From Arbacia lixula (taxonomy: Eukaryota > Echinodermata > Echinoidea > Arbacioida > Arbaciidae), in the NCBI GenBank assembly GCA_963669155.1, contig OZ022591.1:7428394-7492393 (forward strand): a stretch of DNA of 64,000 nt. The letters run 5' to 3'. Shown in pieces: positions 22,381-34,000 of the stretch. Made by a program: the position numbers and the translations under genes. The first letter of the stretch is position 1, and every line of letters begins with the position of its first letter. The notes beneath the pieces are model-generated. The model had not been told where the DNA came from, did not search any database, and saw only the letters and a list, made by a program, of their open reading frames with translations.

Positions 22381-25300
22381 GAGAATGGCTCTTTTATAAA
22401 TTTCATGAAACTCAGTACGGATTCGTATACTCTGACAATGCCATGTATCAAAATCCTAGTGTTAAATATGTGTGAACCTTTTAAGGAAAAGCAAAAAAAC
22501 ATTCCTTGTTTTCATTTGAAACACCTCATTCCCTAGCAACCCTAGTCTACATTCATATACTGCATTGCCCCTTTCTGGGCACAATATCTTGGTCAGAGAC
22601 AAAACATTACATATAACATGCTCAGGGTGCTATTAACATGGCTGTAGGTGAAGATTACATCAAAATTAGTACATTTTACCAACTACTGTTAACAATGTGT
22701 AATCATAAGATGATTTACATATTAAGCAAAATCACTCAAAACACATCAGAAGTGTTTACATACACTTTGAACTTGTAATTAATGAATTTTACTTTAAATA
22801 CATCAGCCACAGGTGACAGCATCACAATTCCAAAACATCACAAGCTAAGCCTCAACTGGATAGTGAGATTTTTTTAATATTATGGCCAGTGTTTGGACCG
22901 ATGATAGAAAGCGAGTGTCCAGGGAAGGAATGGAGGGTACAACATGTGCATGCTTGGTGGAAGATAGCCCCGGGACTGCTCCCGCGCAGCGGGAGCGTCC
23001 TGAGGGCTCGCCCCCGATTTCCCGGCATGTCGGGTGCGATTAATGAATAATCGACCCGTGCACATGGATGAATTACTCATTTCAAGTATATTTATCACAG
23101 TATATGAATGGTTGAATGTAACTTCCATATGTCTGAAGTAAGAAAATGATGGAAAATATTGAGTAACGTTACCAATTTCCCCTTCATGTGTCTGTCTAAT
23201 CATGGTCTAACAAAACGAAGTCCCTTCCAGACTGCCATCTTGGCTGTTTAATAACTTCGTAGGCATGCGCAAAGTAATATTCATGATGATGACGCTTTCG
23301 CTCTGATGACCGTATTTAGCGCTATTGATGAATATGCATGAGAAAAGTGATTTTTTATTGTTTTGATTGTGCAAATTATCAACCTGATTTTCATTAATTG
23401 TGTCATTTAAAGTGACCAAAATATGATTAATTTCTATGTTATAAACTTCAGTGGCGGATCAAGGATTTTGTAAGAGAAATAGTTCCGAATCTTCCAACTT
23501 TCCTTATACCGTACCGTGCACCACTGCACCATCACTGAAATCTAGCTTAGCGGGATGGCGTTATTGGGTTGAAAAAAGTGGCTCTTAAAAACAAAACAAA
23601 ACAAAAAATTACGGACAAACATAAATATGCAAAATATAGTAAATGCTCCAAAATAAAATTTTAAATATAATGAATTAAAAATTGGAATATAAAATCTGTT
23701 CCAATAATAATGAAAAAAGAAAAAAACAACGATGTGAAAAGAGTGCTACGGTAATGGATTGTTGTTGAAAACGTAACACACACGAATATCGTATAGAGAA
23801 CTGGCGCATGCGTGTAAACTTCAAAAAGTCGGCAATCTTCAGATACATGTTTCCCAGCTGCATTAATTCTGACCGCCGTACGATGGTACGTTTTCAAGAA
23901 AAAAAACCCATCATGGACTAAATTCATCTTCAAAGCAACTACGGAAGTATTCATGTAAGTATTCTCCGTAAGTGTGTCCAATAGCTTTAAGTTCTGCGCA
24001 ATATAATTGATGATATTTTCCAAAATCATTACTGCTTGTCTCGACTACCTTGCACCAATGCTCGGTGCAACGAAGCCCGCTCACTGCGTGAGCGGGCTGA
24101 TCGCAGTAAGGTGGAAGATAGAGTTGGATGACGTGCTCTTGTGAAGACCACAGCAGCGCTTTACACTAATTACAGCGCCACCTGATCTTGATGATGGTGG
24201 CCAGTGTTTACCTCAGAAATTGTCATGATTCCATGATTCCATGGCGTTCGATCCCCCTTCTCATTAAGGTGTGCACTGATTGGGGGCGGTGGGGGGGGGC
24301 GGTGGGGGGAGGGGGGGGGGTCTTTCACCCAAGACAAAAGAGTGGCTCTACTACTACTACATATGTGCATGCTGTGAAGGAGAGTTTGGGGCGATATGAT
24401 GAGGGAGAGAGTAACGGCAGATGAGCCCCAACCCCAATCGTACTAGAGGTAATCGGTCTTAGTAGTAGGGCTTGGCTCTGTGGGGAATACGTAATTATTC
24501 AAAAGAGTGGAAGGAGGATGTAACACTAACAGTAGATGTATGTCACTACATGTGCACAATTCAACGTGAAATTGCTTACCTCTGTTAAAGGAGATATCAA
24601 GGTCAAATCAGCATCACGTTAGCCATTAACCTCGCGGCACGATGGGTGCCCGAATGTCGTCGCCTATAATCCTTGACTTCTTGGTTAAAAAATACAAGCC
24701 GAAAATGAAAGGTTGTCGACCATCCAACACTATAATATAAACAGTCAAACTTCTTTGTCCGTGTTTCCTTCGTTAGCGTCAACGATTTTATCGCCAACTG
24801 GTAGCTCAGGCATCAGCTCAGCTCCGCTCGCCTGCGATCGTAACGTGAAAATGCTTTGTTTACCATCCATCCGGTACCGACGAAATCGGAATGGGTAATC
24901 TACATGCAAATTTGTTCTACCCGTGCCAGGCTAGGCTGGGATAACAATAACATCAACAGCTGTTTTGTTGGCTTTTGTCGTCTCGCGCGCGCGAGGCTGT
25001 TATCCATCGCTGCTGATATCGCACATGCACTCTTACCTGGAAATTTAGCGCGCAACACCCTGATCTGTGTAGAGATCAGTGGCGCAACATGACGGGCGGC
25101 GTGCGTTGATGAAATAAGCAAAGAAAATACCATAGAAAGGGCCATACGGTAGAGTCAAATGATCGGCAACCAAGGAAGTCCACCATCTCGGATATTATAC
25201 AGTGTATACGATCCATGATCAACAGTTTTCCCCATGATGAAAGCAGTCCTCTAGCGGGCCCAAAAATAAAAAGCCCTGGCTGTTGCAATTTAACGCGAAC

Positions 25301-26025
25301 GCTTCAAAGTACAAGTTAAGGGAATGGTATGATTCATTGAAAGGGATATCTCAATGCCTCTTTCATGTATAACTCAAACCAAGCATGCCAAGGAATGTAG
25401 AAAGCGAGTTAGCTTTTTAAATCCCTAGTTCAACCAATGACCCTACGCACGAAAGGTTCAACACATGATCATCAGATGTTTTAATCTCGATTCAAGTTTT
25501 TTTTTAGTCGTTTTGGTTTAGTTCATCAAATAGCGGCAACTTTGATGCAATTATTTGTTTTTTTCTTTCTTTTTTTTTGCCTGTGATGGTTATGTTGGCA
25601 TATTGATACCCACATCCCTCTTTTTTCGTTTTCCACCATCTTTATTTATAGACACAAAACGTAATTTTTTCTCAGGAATTCCTGGAAAAGTTAATTAGCT
25701 CGTTTTCAAAACAGAAAGGTGAAAACATTATATTGAGTGGGTTTTTTTCTGTTTTCCCGTTTTGAAAACAGGAACAGGAACACCTTTGTGATTTCTGATT
25801 TGCTTTTTCCGTTTTGCCAATAAGTAAATCCGGCTACTCCCTTCCTTCTTTTAAAGGTCCTCTCTTTTATCCCCGTCTTCCCTGTTTTCCCCTGTCTTCA
25901 TAGGGTGTAGTTCATCGATATCCATTCTTCAACCCACATGTCACCCCCAACTCCACCCTTTCTACCTTTATTCTTGTTCTAATACATCTCACTCTTCCCG
26001 TCCCCGAGGCTCTTTCTCTTTTTCT

Positions 26026-26030
<5 letters not shown>

Positions 26031-26095
<65 letters not shown>

Positions 26096-26222
26096 CTCTC
26101 TCTCCCTCCCGCCCCATCTCTCTCTCTCTCAGTCTCTCTCTCCCTCTCTCCCTCTTTCTCTCTCAGTCTCTCTCCCCATCTCTCCCCCCCCCTCTCTCTC
26201 TCTCTCTCTCTTTCTCTCTCTG
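26031..26222. repeat. (CT)n compound microsatellite
   Basis: CT dinucleotides with CAGT and poly-C interruptions; the complementary (GA)n follows at 26526-26565. Confidence 0.95.
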
Positions 26223-26527
26223 CTAACCCCATGCAAACCCCACATTCTACTCCCCCCCCCCCCCACTCTCATTTGTCTTTTTATTTGCTTTTATTCATTT
26301 GAAAGCAAATATTCTACATTTGTATCAATCAGTACATTCCGAATATTCTTGAACATCAATGGAAAAAAAATATTATTGATTAAGGCCGGGCTATTTGTAA
26401 TAGATCGGAATTTGGTGGAGTGAAAGTAAATTGTGTTGATTACATAATAAAGATATAATGAGAGAAAAAAGAGGGGGCGGAGAGGGAGAGTGGAAGGGTG
26501 GTGAGTAGAGAGGGGGGGGGGGTAGAT

Positions 26528-26568
<41 letters not shown>

Positions 26569-27104
26569 GACATGTTTCACACGCACCACATGTGGCACAT
26601 AAAAGATTATCATTTCAGTATGATTTTGATAATTTATGAAGAACATAATTATTCATTTCTAGTTTGCCTATCTTCATTGTTTTTTAACGTTCAAGTTAAT
26701 TGTTTATTCCATTTCCCCCGAACAACATTGTGATCATAAACTTGACAGGAATATCCCAGCGTCTGATTGAGTCGATTAGATTGTGATATGAGTGTGGATG
26801 TGTGCATGTGTTCCATAATGTAAACCTATCCCATTCAGGGGTTTAAGAAATTATCTACAAACTACAAAGTAACCCATTATTGCCATATTTTTTTGCAAGT
26901 TTTTCTCCTACTTTATCTAAAACTACTTCTTTTCTCTACATAGTGTTTGTCGCCCTATTCGTTTTTCTCAATACATGCACGGGGCTGTCCCCAAGTTTGC
27001 AAGAGTCAGGAAACTCGGCCGGAATAAGTATAGTATATCCTCGGTTTATTTTTTGTAGAGACATTTTATAGGTATAGGCATATGAATGCGTATCTCGGGG
27101 GAAG

Positions 27105-27313
27105 ACAAGTCAGAAACAAAATCTTGGATCCAGAAGGATTTGAACCTGCAATATAAACTGACTACCCGGCAGCGACTTAACTACACAAGTTATTTCTAGT
27201 TCACGAATCAAGACACGATAACATGGAAACAAATCACTGCCCAGAAGGCCGATAAAAGCAGTAGATTGCATGTTCAAATCCTGCTGGTTCCAAAAAGAAA
27301 GATCTGACTTGTT
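27105..27313. repeat. Inverted pair of tRNA-like (SINE-type) sequences
   Basis: ACAAGTCAG...GGATTTGAACC at left and GTTCAAATCCTGCTGGTTCC...CTGACTTGT at right. Both arms hold a B-box-like GTTCAAATCC. Related single copies: 2631-2681 and a related tail near 61170-61235. Confidence 0.65.
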
Positions 27314-27799
27314 TTTCATTAATTTACAGGATGCAGCACGCTATTGGGTGTATGTCTAAAAATTATTTTCAAAATTGAAATTGAATTTACCAAAAATCCA
27401 TCCTTGTTTAGATTTGAAACGCACTGACCATAGTTTATATTCATAATCGAATTGTCCTTGTCAGTGTGCAGTCCGGTCATTGCTCCCATTTCGTGGGCCC
27501 GGACGACCCGCCCAAAACCTCCTCAAAATCTAGCGATCGCTATTATTTCGCTATAGATCCTTTTTGTATTATTGGGAGGAAAGTTCTGATACAATACCTT
27601 CTTACATTTTCCGTGTTTTTTTTTTAACCCCTCCCACTCCAAAAATGACCTGCAAAAGAGACACCCTGTTAAAAAAAATAGTTTAAAATCTCTCTTTCTA
27701 TTGAATTTCTTGAAAGATACCATTATTCACTATTGTAAAAGATTAAGCTACAACATCATTTAAAAAACGGACTGGTATCCCCTTTTTTGGACAAGCCTG

Positions 27800-27989
27800 T
27801 AATTGTATGCAGTACCGGTACAGTCAGGCATCGCCAAGAAGCTACTCCACTCTGCGTTATGTGCGTTGCATTCAATTGCACGCGTATTTGTGGAGTTTGC
27901 GTGGGGAAGATGAACCAAACTCAAGCGGCAACGATTTTAACATGAAACTGGACTGAAAGAGAGCAAATTGGTGAATATATTACAGAAAT
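27800..27989 (+). promoter_or_regulatory. SF3B4 promoter-proximal region and 5' UTR with two overlapping upstream ORFs
   Basis: No TATA box is clear. Two short upstream reading frames precede the start: 27910-27945 (11 codons) and 27942-27956 (4 codons). They overlap as ATGA, so the stop of the first shares bases with the start of the second. Whether both are transcribed depends on the start site, which I cannot see. Confidence 0.4.
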
Positions 27990-28023
27990 ATGGCTGCTGG
28001 ACCGCCACAAGAAAGAAATCAAG
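27990..28023 (+). CDS. SF3B4: SF3B4 coding exon 1
   Basis: Encodes [11 protein letters not shown] plus one base. Donor CAAG|GTCAGT. Joining to exon 2 restores Asp (GAT). Confidence 0.95.
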
Positions 28024-31000
28024 GTCAGTCGCATGTAGAAGTATTAGATTGAAATAGTATTAAATCACGAAAATGAATGTAATGTAGTCTAAGTCGTGTA
28101 TCGAACTCGGCACACGTTCACTCTGACACCAGACAGTAGCTGACATGAAAATGAATGAGTGGGACATGTGTGCTGCAGTGATGGGTCATCTAGCCATTGT
28201 CATTTAAAAATGCATCAAAATTTTTGTTTGTTACGGCTAGGGGGAAAGGCTTGGTTGAAATGCACTTACAGAGTTATTATCATCCTTAGTGAACCACACT
28301 GGAAGTATTTCATCACTTGCCCAAGTTGATTTCTGTGTCAAAATCAGTGATTTATTAGACGGGCAGGTTATATTTCAGCAATCCCGGCCGTACTTTTAGG
28401 GGACTAAGATATCCCACTAATTTTATAGATTTTAACCCTTAACCTAACTCTAACCCTACACAAGATTTCCGCTGCTTACTTCTTCCAAAAAAGTTATTTC
28501 TCGGTCACTCTCTGCTGACAATCGGTATTGCAGCATTCCCATTGTGTGCATTATGTGCGATATCGCCTGGTCCCCGCTATTGTACGGGATTGCCATATTT
28601 CTGCTCCTTTCAAAACAAGACATGAGAAGGTATCCACTATCATTATCGTACCCCCATACTATACTTATACGAATGTGAATTTAATGGAAGTCACACTTTT
28701 GTCACTGTCATTCCACCAATTTTTTCTTACAAATGTATAAAATGTAGGGTCTATGTTGAATCTCAGTATTTGATTTTGACGCTGAAATTGAAGTCATCAC
28801 AACCTGTGAATGATACTTTCAACTTTGACACAGATGCAACGGTTTACGTGGGAGGCTTGGATGAGAAGGTGACAGAGGCTCTACTATGGGAGCTGTTTCT
28901 TCAGGCAGGTCCTGTCGGTAAGCAGTCACACACTTTTCTTTTTTCTTCTCCTTTTTCTTTTCCTATTTCCAGTTCTGTTTCTTAACCTTGTCTCAGGGTT
29001 TAACAGTCACACACTTTTCTTTTCTCTTCTCATTTTCTCTTCTCATTTATATTTCTTCACCTTGTCCTTTTATAGGTAAGCAATCTCACACTCTTCTTTT
29101 TCATTTTTTTTGTCTCATTTCTTCACCTTGTTCCATGGGTAAGCAAACATACACTTTTCTTTTCTCCTATTTTTCTTTTCAATTTATCTTTCTCAAAATC
29201 TTCTTCGCCATCTTATTTTCTTTCCTTCTTGTCATGGCTTTATACATGCTCTGTGGTATGATGAAAGTCTTGAGAGTTCCATTGCTGTCTCTTTTATGTT
29301 GTATTTATTATTTATCATTATGTACTATTTATTATGTCATATTCATGTTAGTATGCATGCTTGATTGATTTGTAAAGTGCATTGATATGAGCACTGTTAT
29401 AAACTGTCAAAAAATGACATCATTATTATCTTCCAGTGAACACGCACATGCCCAAGGACCGAGTGACCCAGTCCCACCAGGGTTATGGCTTTGTGGAGTT
29501 CATGGGAGAGGAGGATGCAGACTATGCCATCAAAGTCCTCAACATGATCAAGCTGTATGGCAAGCCTGTCAGAGTCAACAAGGTCAGAAATAATTATTGT
29601 AGTTTTGTAATTATTGTAACCACCATAGAAACAGCATGATCAAGCTGTATGGCAAGCCAGTCAGTGTCAACAAGGTCAGAAATAATTACTGTCAAGAGTG
29701 AAATATTGTTTAAAGTTTCTCAAATAGTGTAACTACAATAGAAACAGCATGGTTGTAGACAAGGTTATTTTCCACTTTGCTGGCTATCATACCCACTTCT
29801 GGTACGTTCAAATCGACCACATTATTGCAGTAAAAATGGACCTAACAGACTCCTGTACCCATAGAGATCTGGAAGAGTTCAACCCCTGTCTGAGACCACT
29901 GCCCAGAACTAGGTAGAATTGGTGAAGTGCCTTGAGAAGAGGAAGATGAGGCCCAGAATAGAAATGTACCTGTCATCATTGTAGACAAGCAAGGTTGATA
30001 ATACAATGAAACCCTTTATCCACCACCTCTATATACGTGTACACTAATTATTGTCTCTTTTGAGTGAACTTTCCATACAAGTTTGACTAAAATTCATCAT
30101 GTAATTTGTTGTCTTTTTGCAGGCCTCTGCGCATCAGAAGAACCTTGACGTCGGGGCCAACATCTTCATCGGCAACCTTGACCCAGAGATCGATGAGAAG
30201 CTACTCTTTGACACCTTCAGTGCCTTTGGGGTCATCCTACAGACACCAAAGGTGAACTCTCTCATTAATATTGGCATGAAGATGTGTAGTAAACCAGTGG
30301 TGTTTTCAAGGCTTGGTAATGGGAGGGTTAACTCTCTCACTACCACTGGCATGAAGATGTGTAGGAAACCAGTGGTGTTTTCAAGGCTTGGTCATGTGAG
30401 GGTTATCTCTCTCACTACCACTGGCATGAAGATGTGTAGGAAACCAGTGGTGTTTTCAAGGCTTGGTCATGTGAGGGTTAACTCTCTCACTACCACTGGC
30501 ATGAAGATGTGTAGTAAGCCACTGGGGTCGGCAAGGCTTGGTAATGTAAGAGTTAAATTTTTCTCATTTCTATTGGCATGAAGATGTGAAGTAAACCAAG
30601 GAGTTATCGAGACCTAGAAATGAAAGGGATATCTGTTCAAATCAGTGTTTAACTCTTTTCACACCAGGACTATGAATTGATATAAATGCTATGAATTGGG
30701 CTAAATCGTACACAGTGCATATGTATTATCATATGATAACTTCATTACATTATATGTGTAATATCTTGTTAACTGCTCAAATAATATGACTTGGGCTTTG
30801 TCTTTTAAAGACGTTTTGAATCAATCACAAGTCTTACCGCTATCTCTAAAGTACAGAATAACAATATCAATCTTGAGGCAAGTTGCCATAAATCACAATT
30901 TTTTATAAGGTAGGGCCCTGGTAAACTAATCATCTTGATAATTTTTCTTCTGCTTTTTGATTATTATCAAAAGAGTTTACACTAATGATAATTTATGTCT

Positions 31001-34000
31001 TTTTGCAAACTATCCAGATCATGAGGGACGTAGAGTCTGGTAACTCCAAGGGATACGCCTTCATCAACTTTGCCAGCTTTGACGCTGCGGATGCGGCCAT
31101 TGAGGCGATGAACGGCCAGTACTTGTGCAACCGAGCCATCATGATCTCCTACGCCTTCAAGAAAGACTCTAGGGGAGAGAGGCACGGATCAGCAGCAGGT
31201 GAGTACTCAGTAGTTTGGTAGTCCAATTGGCAATTGTTTAAAATAAATGATCTCATGCGCCTTTCAGAAATACTCCAGGGGGTAGAGTCAAACCCATGGC
31301 CTAGCCTATGAGGGACAAACTTGACCAATTGAACCAGACTGCTCTTAGTCTATGTATGTGGTGGTCCTACTTAAAACCCCCAAGAGCGGTCAAGAAGTTG
31401 CAGAGAGCAATGGAAGACACCAGAATCTCAAACATCGTAGACCTTCGTGAGACTGCAAAATGGCTGCTCGGTGAAGTCAATCACTTGTTTAGAAGAATTT
31501 GGGGTAAAATCTATTGGCGGTGTGAACTGGCAAAAGTTATGTAGATCACACATTCTTAGCTGCTCTTGGCTGCTAGTAGGACCATATGTAGGTCATGCAA
31601 TCTCACTTTCAAATTGTCGTACTCATCTTGTCTGTTCCAGAACGTCTGCTGGCTGCTCAGAACCCCCTTTCCCAGGCTGACAGACCTCACCAGCTGTTTG
31701 CAGATGCTCCGCCCACTGGCCAGGCCGCAACCGGTAACATTCCTTCCCTCGGTCAAGCTCCGCCCCCTCCACCTGCTGGTAAGATCACATGTCTTTCTTG
31801 CTTCTCGACTGTATGAAACTCTTTCTGTGAATTATTGGCGCGTGGTAAAGTTTTGACACAGGAAGGACTGACTGACCTCCACGTGCAATTGCGCACTGAT
31901 ATATTATGCTAAAATACCTTGCATGTATGCAAAAAAAAAGTTTGTGCATGGTGTGCATTCCCTTTACTCAAGGACATAATTTATGTAGGCTAGTTTAGGA
32001 TTATTATACTTTTATTTACCGCTTATACTGAAACAGTATCATCTCAAAGCACTTAACAATATTATTACCCTGGTCTTCAGTTATTTGTAATTTTCACCTT
32101 TTGAACCCTTATTTGTCCTTGAGGCTTTTTTTAGGCATTATTCAGCCATATAAACAAATCAAATGCTTTGGCGATTAGTTTTGCACAGGTGCGATGAGGA
32201 CATAAACACACAAAATTGAAAGATAGATATGGAAGTAAATGAGGTAAATGAAGAAGAACAGGAAGACAATAAGATGATGCAATGTTATAATGAACCTATG
32301 CTCATACCATCAATGCTTATAGATTTCTTTCATATGCTAAAATATCTTTTGATTAATTTTCATTATTTTACTTTAGCCGCATCAGGGACTATGTTCAAAT
32401 TAAACTGTGCTGATACCATCAGTGGTTGTATATTTCTTTCATATTTTAAAATATCTTTTACTTGATATTCATTTCTTTTCCTGCAGCCACATCAGGAGGA
32501 GGGTCAGCTACCAACACCAATACGAACACCAACCCTATGCCCATGCCCCCTCCCTTCCCCATGCCCCCTGGTATGATACCTCCTGGTATGCCCCCTCCTG
32601 GTATGCATGGTGTCCCTCCCCCGCCCATCCCCCCACCAGGCATGCCTCCTCCACCCCTCCCACCACCACCTGTGCCCCCACCGGGCAGCATGCCCCCCAT
32701 GCCCTTCCCCCCTGGTATGCCTCCTCCTGGCATGCCCCCAGGCCCTCCGCCAGATATGAGGGGAGGACCGCCCAGGGGGCCGCCCATGGGGGACAGGGGC
32801 TTCCCCCCTCCACCACACATGCGACCACCGCACATGGGCGGCCCACCCCACCACGGACCCCCCGACAGATTCAGGATGGGCCCACCTGGTAAGTTGCAAT
32901 GCTCTGTTCTGTTATCTCTGAAGGGTACCTAATCAAGGCAAATTTGATTCATGTATCAAGTATGGTGCAATATTTCCTTTTGCTTTGTAGTTCACTTTCA
33001 TTTACTGGTAATCAAGCCCAGGACTTTTTATATTAAGCCCAACAAATACTGAAAAGATATAACATGTTCTAAATGATTGTCTATTGCTATGGTTACCACA
33101 GTGATTAGTGATTGAAGTAAATGTAAAGCATGTTACCTGGCAAAGATTGTGAAAGTCCTAAAAAAATAAAAACAGATCCCACCTCATTCAACAGACTACC
33201 ATTTTACCAGCTTCTGTTCTATTGCCAAAGACAATAACCGTCAAATCAGAATTGTCCTTAGAACTAGTGAAACACAATCAGAATTCATGTCATTACCTGT
33301 TCAATGTATGCCAAGTGAGGGCGGCAGAGAGGCTAAACCACTTTATCAGATGAAGTATTTCTATGATAAAGTGGACTTTTGTTCTATTGTATTTCATTAT
33401 ACTTCCACACGCTTGTAGTACTTATTACTACGTCATGATGTAGCACAAGCTGTTGTCATAGACTCATATTTGTGTTCTTTCTATTGAGGGCTCATGCATT
33501 TTGATGTAAGATGTCAATGATAAGTAGTGAGTGTATATATATATATATATAAGGCCTCCAACACTTTTACCCCCACAGGGCCCCCACCAGACCGGTTCAT
33601 GGGACCCCGTGGCCCACCACCACCCTTCAGGGGCCCGCCAAGGGGACCGCCCTTTGGTGAGTAATCACTCTTTCATAAAAATCAGGGCTTGCCCTTAACT
33701 TTCTTGTAAGGTGGCCGTCATGGCCACTTGAGCGTGAGGTCCAGGTGGCCAAATAGATTTTCAGGTGGCCCAGGCTGTCGGTGGGTAGCCGGGCCACCCA
33801 TTCAACATTTAAGGTGGCCCGAGGCCGTTTGAGGTGGCCATTGGCCCATGTGCCACCGTTATAGGCAAGCCCTGCAGATAATTCTCATGATCACGATTGT
33901 GGCCAAAAACCCAGATGTAGCTTTTTATGCCTCCGCCACGAAGTGGCCAGAGGCATTATGTTTCCGGATTGTCCGTCCGTCCGTCCGTCCATACGTATGT

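Larger units (their letters stand above)
11274..27799. other. Intergenic / DISP3 upstream region
   Basis: No supported coding exon on either strand. CT microsatellites at 11349-11403 and 11615-11886; a hAT-like element (12177-12429); TTAA foldbacks at 13792, 15095, 17438 and 20804; palindromes at 15931-16238 and 16997-17234; a 300-base polypyrimidine tract (20270-20580); a poly-G-ended element (21874-22380); a CpG-richer patch (24600-25150); CT/GA arrays (26031-26565) and an inverted tRNA-like pair (27105-27313). Confidence 0.6.

Noticed and set aside
24074..24098. Perfect GC hairpin AGCCCGCTCA...TGAGCGGGCT as a terminator or RNA gene
   Set aside because: Short palindrome without other RNA-gene features in an animal genome; no support beyond the stem.
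24900..25145. 81-codon minus-strand frame starting with a signal-peptide-like stretch
   Set aside because: No splice context, no recognised family, in a CpG-rich patch where open frames arise by chance.
30117..30581. 154-codon frame as an independent repeat protein
   Set aside because: It is SF3B4 exon 4 running into the 75-base intronic minisatellite; the donor at 30252 and the perfect join to exon 5 show it is spliced.
30252..30600. CRISPR-like array
   Set aside because: Contiguous 75-base tandem units without unique spacers, in a eukaryotic intron.
32458..32899. Antisense Gly-rich and Trp/Arg/His-rich frames over SF3B4 exon 7
   Set aside because: Shadows of the C-rich PPPGM-coding sequence.
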